Positions 53,134 through 62,202 of a stretch of 64,000 nucleotides of DNA are shown one piece after another (the stretch's first letter is position 1; every line of letters begins with the position of its first letter). The notes beneath the pieces are model-generated. The model searched no databases and had not been told where the DNA came from. It saw only the letters and a list, made by a program, of their open reading frames with translations. A program made the position numbers and the translations under genes. The stretch lies in contig CBDCWA010000004.1 in NCBI GenBank assembly GCA_965223255.1, forward strand, positions 558,001 to 622,000, written 5' to 3'. Source of the stretch: CBDCWA01 sp965223255. Its GTDB lineage: Bacteria > Pseudomonadota > Alphaproteobacteria > Rhizobiales > Hyphomicrobiaceae.

Positions 53134-55422
53134 CTACGACTTTGCTGCAGCATCATCAATCAATTGCCAGACAACCGATGGCGTCAATGGCAGTTCATCC
53201 GGCTGCACATCGAGTGAACCGAGCGCATTGGCAATGGCGTTTGCCACCGCACCGCCGAGTGGGATGATGCCGCCTTCGCCAGCCCCCTTTGCGCCGAGCG
53301 GATTGAAAGGAGAGGGATGGTTTTCCAATGATATGGCATGGATGTTCGGATAATCCGTTGCAAACGGCACCTTGTAGTCCGCCAATGTTCCGACCAGAAG
53401 CTGCGCGTTCTCATCATAGGCCAGGTGTTCCCCGAACACGCTACCAAGCCCTTGCACCGCAGCCCCCACCACTTGTCCATGCAGGGTGTGCGGATTGATA
53501 ATCCGGCCAACATCATCGACCACCGTGTAGTCGAGGATGGACACTGCACCTGTGCCGGGATCTACGGTGACGTGCGCAACGCCGGCGCCATAGGAAAATG
53601 TCGGGCGTGAATTGTTAAATGTGCCTCTGACTTCAAGGCCAGCTGGCCCGGCCTCGCTCAATGGCACACTGCGCCCATCGCTATGGCGCGCCACGCCTTC
53701 CTCAATTCGCAATTCCTCACCCGGTACGCCGAGCCGCTCAGCAGCGAACGCGCGAAACTTTTCCAGCAATGCCTCAGCTGCATCCATAATTGCGCAACCG
53801 CCCATCACCGTCGCCCGCGATCCATAGGACCCGAAGCCCTCCCACAACAAATTCGTTGAACCGTGCAGCAACGTGATCTTTTCGATCGGTATTTCCAAGG
53901 CATCGGCAGCAATTTGCGACATCACTGTCTCGACACCCTGCCCGATACCCGATGATCCAACGATCACTGTTACCGACCCATCCGCCTCCAAAACCATGCG
54001 CGCATTTTCCCGCGGCCCCGACGCCCCGCCCTCGACAAAGCAGGCAATACCAAGACCGTGATAGCGACCGTCGACAAGCTTGCCTTGCAGATGAGACTTT
54101 TCCGCCCACCGCGCCTCCTTGACCGCCAGGTCAAACGCTTCGGCATAATCGCCGCTATCATAAAAAGTCTCGTTCCAGCCATCGTTGGGTTGGATCGTTT
54201 CCAAGAGATATGGAATGTCTGCTGCCGGAATGAGGTTTTTGCGCCGGATCTCAAGGCGATCAATACCAAGTGCCGCCGCCGCTTTATCGATCAGCCGCTC
54301 AAAGAAAAAGCAGCCCTCATAGCGCCCTGGTCCACGATATGTCCCTGACGGCGTCTTGTTTGACACCAGCGCATAAGAATCGATTCTGAAGGCCGGGATC
54401 TTATAAAGACCGGTCAGGAATTGCGCCGCATTGCGAACCGGTGTCGTCCCATTGGGCCGCATGTAAGCGCCGATATTGACGAAGATGTTGCCACGCACAC
54501 CAAGGATCATACCGTCCTTATCGAAGGCCACTTCTAAGTCGCTGTCGGTTTCGCGTGAGTGAGCGATCGCCATCAAATGCTCGCGACGGTCTTCAATCCA
54601 TTTCACCGGCCGCTTGAATTTTTTAGCAGCAAACGCAGTCAAAAAGTCTTCCGGATAGAACTCACCACGCGCACCAAAACCGCCACCGACATCATACTCG
54701 ATGTAGTGGACTTGCTCTTCTTCGAGCGCCATGACCTTGGCCATCGCCCGGCGATTGAAGAACGGCAGTTTTGCCGCACCGGACACATAGAGCGTATTTG
54801 CCGCCTCGTCCCATTCCGCCACCAACCCGCGACACTCCATGGGCAAAGCGGTCTGACGTTGGGTTTTGAATTGCCCGCTCTGAATATGGTGGGCAGCGGC
54901 GAAGGCAGCCTCGACATCACCCTTCTCGCCATAAAAGAGAGCGGCAACATTACTGTCCGCCTCATCAATCAACTTGGTGTCATTTTTGAAGGACTGGGCA
55001 CAATCGACAACTGCCGGCAGCGGATCAATTTCCAGAATGATCTCCTGTACCCCATCTTCAGCAATGTCCTGGGTTTCGGCCAACACAAAGGCTATCGGCT
55101 CTCCCACATACCTGACACGCCCCTTGGCCAGCATGGGTTGGCCAAACGGTACAATTGATGGGATAGGCCGGCGAAACGGAATAGTCGGCAGCGGATCGCC
55201 CAGGTCCTCTGCCGTGATCACCGCATGAACGCCGGGTATTTTCAGCGCCGGTGACACATCCAACCTGGTGATGGTGCCATGACCGATCGGGCTTCTCAGC
55301 ACCACGCCATGCCATTGGCCCTCGCGGGCGACATCATCGATATAGGTGCCCTGACCTTTCAGGAATCGAAAGTCTTCGACGCGATCGACATGTCCACCGA
55401 TATAGGTGTTGACCGTTCTCAT
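53134..55422 (-). CDS. Molybdenum hydroxylase large subunit (xanthine dehydrogenase / CoxL family)
   Basis: A 762-residue Mo-cofactor subunit. The N-terminus has RFLKGQGTYIDDV, the middle has GGGFGARGEFYPED and TYRGPGRYEG (form-II type; the AYRCSFR loop of genuine CO dehydrogenase is absent), and the catalytic glutamate is E716 in KGAGEGG. It is the last gene of a medium-small-large operon, and its start overlaps the small-subunit stop by 4 bp. Together they form a standard hydroxylase that inserts oxygen from water into an aromatic heterocycle, aldehyde or similar compound. Despite CoxL similarity, CO is not the likely substrate. Confidence 0.94.
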   Translation of the reverse strand: MRTVNTYIGGHVDRVEDFRFLKGQGTYIDDVAREGQWHGVVLRSPIGHGTITRLDVSPALKIPGVHAVITAEDLGDPLPTIPFRRPIPSIVPFGQPMLAKGRVRYVGEPIAFVLAETQDIAEDGVQEIILEIDPLPAVVDCAQSFKNDTKLIDEADSNVAALFYGEKGDVEAAFAAAHHIQSGQFKTQRQTALPMECRGLVAEWDEAANTLYVSGAAKLPFFNRRAMAKVMALEEEQVHYIEYDVGGGFGARGEFYPEDFLTAFAAKKFKRPVKWIEDRREHLMAIAHSRETDSDLEVAFDKDGMILGVRGNIFVNIGAYMRPNGTTPVRNAAQFLTGLYKIPAFRIDSYALVSNKTPSGTYRGPGRYEGCFFFERLIDKAAAALGIDRLEIRRKNLIPAADIPYLLETIQPNDGWNETFYDSGDYAEAFDLAVKEARWAEKSHLQGKLVDGRYHGLGIACFVEGGASGPRENARMVLEADGSVTVIVGSSGIGQGVETVMSQIAADALEIPIEKITLLHGSTNLLWEGFGSYGSRATVMGGCAIMDAAEALLEKFRAFAAERLGVPGEELRIEEGVARHSDGRSVPLSEAGPAGLEVRGTFNNSRPTFSYGAGVAHVTVDPGTGAVSILDYTVVDDVGRIINPHTLHGQVVGAAVQGLGSVFGEHLAYDENAQLLVGTLADYKVPFATDYPNIHAISLENHPSPFNPLGAKGAGEGGIIPLGGAVANAIANALGSLDVQPDELPLTPSVVWQLIDDAAAKS

Positions 55423-55901
55423 GCCGGTGCCCCTTCCGACTTTTTGTAATGCTCCCGCGCTTCAAGGGCCGCCTCGATTATCGGGATATAGCCCGTGCAT
55501 CGGCAAAGGTTTCCCGACAGGACATCCCGAATTCGGTCTTCGTCCGCATCAGGCTCCTCGCTCAACAGCGCGTGCAACGTCGTCAACATACCCGGCGTGC
55601 AAAAACCGCACTGCAGCGCATGGTGCTTCTTGAAGGCCTGTTGCAGCGGCGAAAGATCATCGCCGTCACTCAGGCCTTCCACGGTAAGGACCTTCGCACC
55701 ATCAGCTTGCACCGCCAGCATCAGGCACGCACGCACGGCTTCGCCGTCTACGATCACTGTGCAGGCGCCACAGACACCGTGTTCACAGGCCACGTGCGTC
55801 CCCGTCAGACCGAGATCGTGACGCAGACAGTCCGCCAGCGTCGTGCGATCGGCAACTTCAGCCTTATAGGCCTTACCATTCACTTCCAGTTGAACGGGCA
55901 T
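55419..55901 (-). CDS. Molybdenum hydroxylase 2Fe-2S (small) subunit
   Basis: A 160-residue iron-sulfur subunit from the ATG at 55901, which has a G-rich ribosome site just upstream; a longer frame to 56087 would overlap the FAD subunit and add a basic, non-conserved stretch. The plant-ferredoxin-type cluster is in CEHGVCGACTV (about 43-53), the second cluster uses CGFCTPGM and CRCTGY in the C-terminal helical domain. It passes electrons from the Mo site to the FAD subunit. It starts 10 bp after the medium subunit and overlaps the large subunit by 4 bp. Confidence 0.95.
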   Translation of the reverse strand: MPVQLEVNGKAYKAEVADRTTLADCLRHDLGLTGTHVACEHGVCGACTVIVDGEAVRACLMLAVQADGAKVLTVEGLSDGDDLSPLQQAFKKHHALQCGFCTPGMLTTLHALLSEEPDADEDRIRDVLSGNLCRCTGYIPIIEAALEAREHYKKSEGAPA

Positions 55902-55911
55902 GTGCCCCCCT

Positions 55912-56772
55912 TCACGATTTTTGGGCGGCGTGCAACGCGCGCTCGACCAGTGTTTTGACAAGTCCACGTCGGTATCTTGCGCTTGCATGAATGTCATCTG
56001 ACGGATCGACCTCGTCCGAAACCGCCTGTGCCGCCGCCTGGATCGTCTCATCATTGACCGGCTTGCCTTCAAGCGCGGCTTCGCCATTTTTCACACGGCA
56101 CGGCACGCTCGCAGCCCCTAGAACCCCGATATGCGCATTCTGGGCAATGCCACCCGGCCCGGCATCATAATAGAGTGCGACGCCCGCCATCGCGAAGGCA
56201 CCGCGGTGGCTGGCAAATTCCTGGAACCCCCACTTGCGCGCAGCCGGCCATTTCTCAAACCGGATCCCGGTGATGATCTCATCAGAGGCAAGGCATGTCG
56301 TTAGCGGCCCGAGGAAAAGATCACCGGCAGCAATCTCACGGGTACCGGCGGCACCAGCCACCTCGACCACGGCATCGCACGCCACCGCGATGGCCGGCAA
56401 TTCCGAAGCGGGATCAGCATTTGCCAGGCTCCCGCCGACAGTACCACGATTGCGGATTTGATAATGCGAGATGTGCGGCACGGCCTCCGCCAGCAACGGC
56501 ATTTCCCGGCTCAGGGCCGCACAATCCAAAAGATCCCGCCAACGCACCAGCGCGCCAAGATGCAACCCGTCGTTGGTGATTGTTATGTCTTTGAGCCCTT
56601 GAATGCCACCAATATCGACCAGCACCTTGGGATTGGACAGGCGGAAAGCCATTACCGGAATGAGGCTTTGGCCTCCTGCAAGCGGTCGCGCATCATCGCC
56701 ATATTCAGCGAGTATCTTGACAGCGTCGTCGACGGAGCTGACGCGCCGATATTCGAAATCTGGGAGTTTCAT
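55912..56772 (-). CDS. Molybdenum hydroxylase FAD-binding (medium) subunit
   Basis: A 286-residue subunit with the CoxM/CutM fold. FAD-binding motifs are LAGGQSLIPVMAFR (about 32-45) and QIRNRGTVGGSLANADPASELP (about 106-127), and the C-terminal domain ends with ASARYRRGLVKTLVERAL. It starts KLPDFEYRRVSSVDDAVKIL, as is usual. It is the first gene of the three-gene operon, so the operon promoter should lie in the 475 bp upstream, shared with the divergent hydrolase gene. Confidence 0.95.
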   Translation of the reverse strand: MKLPDFEYRRVSSVDDAVKILAEYGDDARPLAGGQSLIPVMAFRLSNPKVLVDIGGIQGLKDITITNDGLHLGALVRWRDLLDCAALSREMPLLAEAVPHISHYQIRNRGTVGGSLANADPASELPAIAVACDAVVEVAGAAGTREIAAGDLFLGPLTTCLASDEIITGIRFEKWPAARKWGFQEFASHRGAFAMAGVALYYDAGPGGIAQNAHIGVLGAASVPCRVKNGEAALEGKPVNDETIQAAAQAVSDEVDPSDDIHASARYRRGLVKTLVERALHAAQKS

Positions 56773-57246
56773 GCGTTCTGCCCTATTCCCGCGCCAGACC
56801 GGCGACCGGAACGGGGCCGCATCCGAGGCATAAAAGTCATTAAACGGGCGCCAATTTTGGAAAAAGTCGGCCTCATGTCAATGCCACCGATCGCCACCTG
56901 ATGGCTTGTCCGACACCACCTCGCGGCCCGACCGGCTAAAATTTGCGCGCCACGCCCCACGTCCGCACACGCCTCAAAGCTCGACAAACCAGTGCTCCCG
57001 GACCACCGATCCACGACCGCCTTGACCAAAGCCTGGGCCCCGGCCAAGCCCCGCGATCGAAACGAATCACCCAAATGCAAGCACCGTCAAGGTCACATCT
57101 CGGCCCCGCAGGTTGGCGTTTGCTTTGCCGGCAACACGGCCGCCAGCACGCCGAACGCCACAGCAATTTTCGATTATTCTGGAAAACTATTGCCGGCAAC
57201 AATCCGGCATTGACCAAAACCGCGGATCACGCCAACACCTCATAGT
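56773..57246. other. Divergent intergenic region, no gene seen
   Basis: About 475 bp between the FAD subunit (minus) and the serine hydrolase (plus). It has the GC content of its surroundings and no credible gene or strong hairpin that I can see. It must hold both promoters and is the natural place for the island's operator. Confidence 0.45.
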
Positions 57247-58308
57247 ATGACCCGGACGATGATTCTCATTCATGGTCGTTCAACCAAACCGTCGGCATCA
57301 GCGCAGCAACGCTTGCTACGCAATGCGCTGATCAACGGTCTCAATCGACATAGCCCGCACGCAGCGAATGAGATTCACAGCGGTCGCATCAAGCTTCGGT
57401 TTGCCTATTACGGCGATATCAACAATCGCCTGATTGCACAAAGTCGTCCTGACGCGATCCATCGGTTGACCGACAGGAACGATGAACAATATCGCTTTGC
57501 CCCCTGCCTGCCAGAAGAACCCATTCAAGCCGCAATCGACCGGTTGGCAAAAGTAACCGCACATGACGGGCTTGCCTATGCTGAGTTCTTGCAGAGCCAT
57601 CGCGACATCCGCTGGTTGGATGAAGCTGCCAGCGCCATCAGTGCTGTCGCATCGGTGACCGGCCTCAGCGAATATGTGCTCAAACGCGCGACCGCCGACA
57701 TGAGCCAATATCTCTTAACCCGCAAAATCGGTTCTGAAATCCGCGAACGTCTCCAGCAGCACCTGCGCCCCTCCATTTTGGAAGACAACGACATTTGCCT
57801 AATCAGTCACTCAATGGGCTGCATTGTCGCCTGGGATGTGTTGTGGAAGTTCTCGCGCATGAGTGAGTACCGGCATATCCAGGAATCGCGCAATCGAGTC
57901 GCCCTGTGGCTGACGCTCGGCTGTCCGCTTGGCGAGCCCGGTGTCCAGGCCAACCTGTATGACGCCAACGAACGCGGCGAATACCGCTTCCCAAGCCGCA
58001 TCATCCATGACTGGGTCAACATCGCTGCCGAGGATGACTTTGTCGCGCACGATGAGACATTGGCGAACGATTACGCCGAAATGTTACAGCTTGGCTTCAT
58101 CCACAGCATTACCGACCGCGCGATCTATAATTTTTATGTCAAGGACGGCCAAGCGGATCCTCATAGTTTTTACGGCTATCTCGACCATCCCCTGGTCGCG
58201 AGTTATATCGCCAATTGGATACTGAAGGGCACGCGTGCACCGGCAATCGACGAGCCGACAGAAGCGCGCGCGGATCTTTGGCGCGCCACCCATACGGCAG
58301 CGGCATAA
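57247..58308 (+). CDS. Serine hydrolase of the lipase-like alpha/beta fold
   Basis: A 353-residue protein. The oxyanion-hole strand is MILIHGRSTKPS (about 5-16), the nucleophile elbow is ISHSMGCIVAWDVLW with S189, a candidate acid lies in WVNIAAEDDFVAHD, and the catalytic histidine is likely in YGYLDHPLVASYI near the C-terminus. There is no signal peptide. Lipase-like proteins of this type are mostly of unknown substrate; in this setting it may open an ester or lactone made by the oxygenases. It lies between the Mo hydroxylase and Rieske alpha/beta genes and converges on the latter, with 16 bp between stops. Confidence 0.72.
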   Translation: MTRTMILIHGRSTKPSASAQQRLLRNALINGLNRHSPHAANEIHSGRIKLRFAYYGDINNRLIAQSRPDAIHRLTDRNDEQYRFAPCLPEEPIQAAIDRLAKVTAHDGLAYAEFLQSHRDIRWLDEAASAISAVASVTGLSEYVLKRATADMSQYLLTRKIGSEIRERLQQHLRPSILEDNDICLISHSMGCIVAWDVLWKFSRMSEYRHIQESRNRVALWLTLGCPLGEPGVQANLYDANERGEYRFPSRIIHDWVNIAAEDDFVAHDETLANDYAEMLQLGFIHSITDRAIYNFYVKDGQADPHSFYGYLDHPLVASYIANWILKGTRAPAIDEPTEARADLWRATHTAAA

Positions 58309-58324
58309 CCGACTGAGACCTGCG

Positions 58325-58849
58325 CTAGATCGGGTAGACCAAAGACGTCGGCACCAGGCTGGAATCGAACACACACAACCGCTCTTTGAATTTCAGCTCA
58401 CCCTCGACAATAACCAATGTGTCGACATAGCGCCCGACGTTAAACACGGTCGTCTTCACGTCATGCGTTGTCTCGAAAACGGCATAGTTTGAATTGACTT
58501 TGACCGTCTTGCGCTCGACGCTGGTCACCCGCACATCACCACTGACATGGCGATGCCGGCGGGGCTGAAACATTGCCGTCTCGCGAATATGCGCGACCCG
58601 GTCGAGCAGCATGCGCCGATTAGCGCAATACATCAGCGCGAGCGGCAGATCGTTGTCGTAGTTCTCGCGTGGGATGACCTTATAGACTGCATCCTCAACA
58701 AAAAAATTTGGCCAATCCTCGAGCCGGTCATCGTCCAAAGCACTTGTGTAGTCTGCAAATAGCATCTGGATTGCCAAATAGAGATCTGGAAGCTGGACCT
58801 TTTGAAAATTCGCCGGCAGCATTGCAGACTTAAGACTAACACCGCTCAT
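58325..58849 (-). CDS. Aromatic ring-hydroxylating dioxygenase beta subunit
   Basis: A 174-residue protein of the ring_hydroxyl_B family (NTF2-like fold), the structural partner of the Rieske alpha subunit. It reads LYLAIQMLFADYTSALDDDRLEDWPNFFVEDAVYKVIPRENYD at the front and PRRHRHVSGDVRV and FKERLCVFDSS later, as in benzoate and anthranilate dioxygenase beta subunits. Its ATG overlaps the alpha stop by 4 bp, so the two are coupled and presumably assemble as an alpha3beta3 enzyme. Confidence 0.92.
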   Translation of the reverse strand: MSGVSLKSAMLPANFQKVQLPDLYLAIQMLFADYTSALDDDRLEDWPNFFVEDAVYKVIPRENYDNDLPLALMYCANRRMLLDRVAHIRETAMFQPRRHRHVSGDVRVTSVERKTVKVNSNYAVFETTHDVKTTVFNVGRYVDTLVIVEGELKFKERLCVFDSSLVPTSLVYPI

Positions 58850-60111
58850 AGCCCCATGACCTCTTGATAATATTTGTAAAAGGCCCTGAGCGCGCCTTCA
58901 GTGACCAGGGTATCGGCTTCATTGGGCTCTTTGCCGTCCATTTCGACCACGCCGACAAGTCCCTCGTTGGTGTCAATTCCGTCTTGCACGAACGCGATGA
59001 CTTCGCTGTCGTCGAGCGAAACATAGCCGGCCGGCCCCATAAGATTGGCCTGCAGGAGACGTTTTTGGGTTAGCTCTTCTGGCTCATCGGCATACCCAAA
59101 GAACGTCCAGCTCAGCTCATAAGCCCCCAGCCCGCGCGGAATTATGTGACGCGTTGCCAGAGTATTGGACTGCTGTTGAATGATCACCGCCGGCCAAATC
59201 GTCTGGATCACCGCCGTTTCCGGACCCTTACTCGCCCATTCGCGTTCCGGTTGGATCAACTCAACACCTTGCAGCGCCATATCGACTTTGTTGTGCTTGA
59301 TCTCTTCCTCGCCCGCGCTCTCGCCCTGATCACCCTTCTGCGACATCAGGCAGGCATGTCGGCCCTTGTCATCCATCCTGACCCAGGACGGCTCCGTCGC
59401 CCGAAAGAGACCGAAGCTGATAAGAAAATAATGCAGTAGAGTTGCGTGGTACGGATCCTTTTGATTGTCGACGTAAAGCTTCCAGTTGGCCGGCACTTCC
59501 TGGCGCATATAGCCGAGCACTTTCAATTCACGACCATCGAAGATGCGATCGTAATAATGCAACATCTTTTCACCGAGATAATCCTCGAATGGCTCGACCT
59601 CGGAATCGAACGATGCCCAGATGGCGCCGTTGCGTTCCGTCACTTTGAGCTTCTCAAGACCGTGATCCTTAAGCTCAAAGTCATCCGGCATGCCGCCCTT
59701 CTTCTGAAATCCCCGGCGGAACGGTAGTCCGATCAGATCCCCCTTGAGGTTGTAGGTCCACTGGTGATAGGGGCACATGAACTCAGTTTGATTGCCGCGC
59801 GCCTGCTGACAAAACATCACACCGCGGTGCGCACAGTTATTGACGAACACATTGACATCGCCGTTCTCGTCGCGGGTAACCACGACCGGAATATCGCCGA
59901 CATAATTGCGTTTGAAGTCCCCGGGCTTGGCGACTTCGCACGATAGCGCCACGTAATTCCAGGTCGGGCCGCGAAAAATTGTCTTGCGCTCGGCCTCAAA
60001 GAGCTCCGGGTCGGTGAACAGCCAGGACGGCACCCGTGTCGATCCACCATCCGGCCAATCGCCACGCGCATGGCCCCCACCTTTTCCACCTGCCGGCGCA
60101 ACCATTGCCAT
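58846..60111 (-). CDS. Aromatic ring-hydroxylating dioxygenase alpha subunit (benzoate/anthranilate type)
   Basis: A 421-residue Rieske oxygenase from the ATG at 60111, which has AGGAGG six bases upstream; a start at 60126 would overlap that signal. The cluster is C93-A-H95 in NNCAHRGVMFC and C113-P-Y-H116 in CPYHQWTYNLKGDL. The iron site is DNQKDPYHATLLHYF with H222 and H227. The KLYVDNQKDPYHATLLH pattern is that of the benzoate/anthranilate/salicylate group. The beta subunit follows with a 4-bp overlap. A reductase component is not present in the window, so electrons must come from elsewhere. Confidence 0.93.
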   Translation of the reverse strand: MAMVAPAGGKGGGHARGDWPDGGSTRVPSWLFTDPELFEAERKTIFRGPTWNYVALSCEVAKPGDFKRNYVGDIPVVVTRDENGDVNVFVNNCAHRGVMFCQQARGNQTEFMCPYHQWTYNLKGDLIGLPFRRGFQKKGGMPDDFELKDHGLEKLKVTERNGAIWASFDSEVEPFEDYLGEKMLHYYDRIFDGRELKVLGYMRQEVPANWKLYVDNQKDPYHATLLHYFLISFGLFRATEPSWVRMDDKGRHACLMSQKGDQGESAGEEEIKHNKVDMALQGVELIQPEREWASKGPETAVIQTIWPAVIIQQQSNTLATRHIIPRGLGAYELSWTFFGYADEPEELTQKRLLQANLMGPAGYVSLDDSEVIAFVQDGIDTNEGLVGVVEMDGKEPNEADTLVTEGALRAFYKYYQEVMGL

Positions 60112-60206
60112 ACCGGGCCTCCTCATCGCTTGCGTTTCCAGAACCCTGCGCTATCAGTACCATCTAAAAAAATGCACCTTCAAGAACTCGCGACAAATCA
60201 CAGCAG

Positions 60207-60674
60207 ATGTCAAAGCAGAAAAAAGACTATTATTTCGAGGATTTCTCCGTCGGGATGTCGTGGCGCACGCAAAGCCATACGTTCACTGAGCGCGAAATGT
60301 TGGATTTTGCCCAGCGCTACGTGCCGTTGTCCTATCATGCCGATCCGGAAGCTGCGAAGGAGACCCCTTATGGCGGCCTGATCTCATCCGGTCACCTGGC
60401 CGCCGGGATTGCTTTTGGACTGTTCGTGAAGACCGGTGTGCTCGATGCCGCTGCACAGGGATCACCAGGCATGAACGTTCGCTGGGTGCGACCAATCCGT
60501 CCTGGCGACACCGTTTATGTGATTGGCACAGTCAAAGACGTCTCGCCGGCTCCAAAACCCGGCGGCCGCGACGCCATCAACCTATTCCTTGAGACTTTTA
60601 ATCAGCATGAAGAGCTGGTGCTGACCCACGACACATTGAACTTCTTGCGCCGGCGGCCGAAAGCAGCGGGATAA
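60207..60674 (+). CDS. MaoC-type hotdog-fold dehydratase/hydratase
   Basis: A 155-residue hotdog-fold protein of the MaoC family. It opens with YYFEDFSVGMSWRTQSHTFTEREMLDFAQRY and carries the catalytic-region pattern YHADPEAAKETPYGGLISSGHLAAG, followed by VRWVRPIRPGDTVYVIGTV. Such enzymes hydrate enoyl-CoA compounds or related acyl thioesters. It is divergent from the Rieske alpha/beta genes with 95 bp between starts, so it is probably part of the same catabolic unit and could process a CoA-thioester or enoate product. Confidence 0.9.
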   Translation: MSKQKKDYYFEDFSVGMSWRTQSHTFTEREMLDFAQRYVPLSYHADPEAAKETPYGGLISSGHLAAGIAFGLFVKTGVLDAAAQGSPGMNVRWVRPIRPGDTVYVIGTVKDVSPAPKPGGRDAINLFLETFNQHEELVLTHDTLNFLRRRPKAAG

Positions 60675-60801
60675 TTGGCCTCACATGGGGGCTGCCCAAG
60701 CATTGCCACCAAACGGCCCAACACCAGCCCATCTCCGACCCACGGAACGCCCGGTTGCCGTGGGACAATGGCTGAGCGCAACACTCTAAGGAATTCGACA
60801 C

Positions 60802-62142
60802 ATGAAATTTTCAAGCCAGCTGATCGCCGCGGCGGCATTGGCCTATGCTGCCTTGCCCACGTCTTTAGCACCCGCCAAACCAGTTGAAATAAAGGCGTCG
60901 TTGAGCCAGGCCATTGTGCCGACCGGCAAAGCCCGCAAGCTCTATTTGCGTATTGGCCTGACAAGTCCCCGCATTGAAAAGACCCATGCCCGCGCACCGC
61001 TCAACATTGCGCTGGTTATAGACCGCTCTGGCTCGATGTCCGGGCGCAAGATTGAAGCTGCACGAAACGCAGCGATAATGGCGCTCGACCGGCTCTCGAG
61101 TGACGATATTGTTTCGGTGATCAGCTACGACGACCGCATTGATGTGTTGGTTCCAGCGACGCGGGCGACGTCGCTAAGTGCTATGAAGGCGCGCATCCGG
61201 GGGCTCACGTCGCGCGGATCAACGGCCATTTACGCCGGCGTCACAACAGGCGCCAACGAAATTCGCAAATTCGCCTCCTCGGAACACGTAAATCGAATTA
61301 TCTTGCTATCGGATGGACTGGCCAACGTCGGACCCAATCGACCCGAACAGTTCGCTTCCCTCGGCCGAGAACTGGCATCGGAAGGTATTGTCGTCTCCAC
61401 CATCGGTCTCGGCCTCAAATATAACGAAGACCTTATGACGACCCTTGCCAAGGCGGCTGATGGCAACCACGCCTTTGTCCAGGAGCCGCATGACCTGCAA
61501 GCGTTCTTTGCCAAGGAATTTGACGATGCCCAAAACATCGTCGCCCAGAACATCGAGATCATCATTCACTGCGAGGAAGGCGTGATCCCAAAACGCAGCT
61601 TAGGGCGCAGTGCACGCATTGAGGGCAACCGTATCATTTACAAGCTGGGTCAATTGATCGGCGGCAGCCAGCAAACCCTGCTCGTCGAGTTGGAATCCAA
61701 TCTCACAGCGCCCAATGCCAAGGCTGACATCGCGCGCATCAGCCTTGCCTACCGAGGCAACAACGACCAACAACAACGTGCCAGCAAAACGATTACAGCC
61801 AACGTGTCAACAGACCACACTGCCGCCAAGACCAGCTATCATCGTAACATAATGCGGGAAGTCACACTCCTTGAAGCACGCCGGCGCAAGAACCAGGCCA
61901 TCCGCCTGCGCGACAAGGGCCGTTATAAAGAAGCCAAAAAGAAATTCCTCGACAATGCCGCTGCCATTACGAAAAGCATGTCGACATACGGCTTCCAGGC
62001 GTCATCGGCGCTGCAACAAGAACAAAAAGCCAATGAGGACGCCGCAAAGCTCAAGGCCAGAGATCGTCGTTCTTGGAATAAGCAGCGCAAAATAATGCGT
62101 CAACAAAATATGAACGCACCGGGCGCATCAACCAGGTATTGA
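60802..62142 (+). CDS. Secreted von Willebrand factor A domain protein
   Basis: A 446-residue protein with a signal peptide (about 1-24). A vWA domain (about 66-240) has a complete MIDAS start at DRSGSMS (D74, S76, S78), preceded by APLNIALVI, then RGLTSRGSTAIYAGV and RIILLSDGLANVGP. Family relatives such as YfbK bind a metal and a protein ligand in the periplasm. After the vWA comes a beta-rich region (about 250-330). The last 100 residues are basic and helical, rich in K, R, Q and A. The partner is unknown. It converges on a methyltransferase gene, with a strong hairpin between. Confidence 0.86.
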   Translation: MKFSSQLIAAAALAYAALPTSLAPAKPVEIKASLSQAIVPTGKARKLYLRIGLTSPRIEKTHARAPLNIALVIDRSGSMSGRKIEAARNAAIMALDRLSSDDIVSVISYDDRIDVLVPATRATSLSAMKARIRGLTSRGSTAIYAGVTTGANEIRKFASSEHVNRIILLSDGLANVGPNRPEQFASLGRELASEGIVVSTIGLGLKYNEDLMTTLAKAADGNHAFVQEPHDLQAFFAKEFDDAQNIVAQNIEIIIHCEEGVIPKRSLGRSARIEGNRIIYKLGQLIGGSQQTLLVELESNLTAPNAKADIARISLAYRGNNDQQQRASKTITANVSTDHTAAKTSYHRNIMREVTLLEARRRKNQAIRLRDKGRYKEAKKKFLDNAAAITKSMSTYGFQASSALQQEQKANEDAAKLKARDRRSWNKQRKIMRQQNMNAPGASTRY

Positions 62143-62170
62143 CGCTGCAACCGTTAGCGCGAATTAACGA

Positions 62171-62200
62171 CGTGCGGCTTCCACAAAACGAAGCCGCACG
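62171..62200. terminator. Strong hairpin between convergent vWA and methyltransferase genes
   Basis: CGTGCGGCTTC, an 8-base loop, GAAGCCGCACG: a perfect 11-pair stem. It lies between the stops at 62142 and 62203, so it could serve both directions. There is no clear T-tract on the plus strand, so intrinsic termination is likely weak there, but the stem is very stable. Confidence 0.65.
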
Positions 62201-62202
62201 GT

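Noticed and set aside
53134..56772. Aerobic carbon monoxide dehydrogenase (coxMSL)
   Set aside because: Gene order and folds fit, but the large subunit has TYRGPGR instead of the Cys-containing AYRCSFR loop needed for the Mo-Cu site of true CO dehydrogenase.
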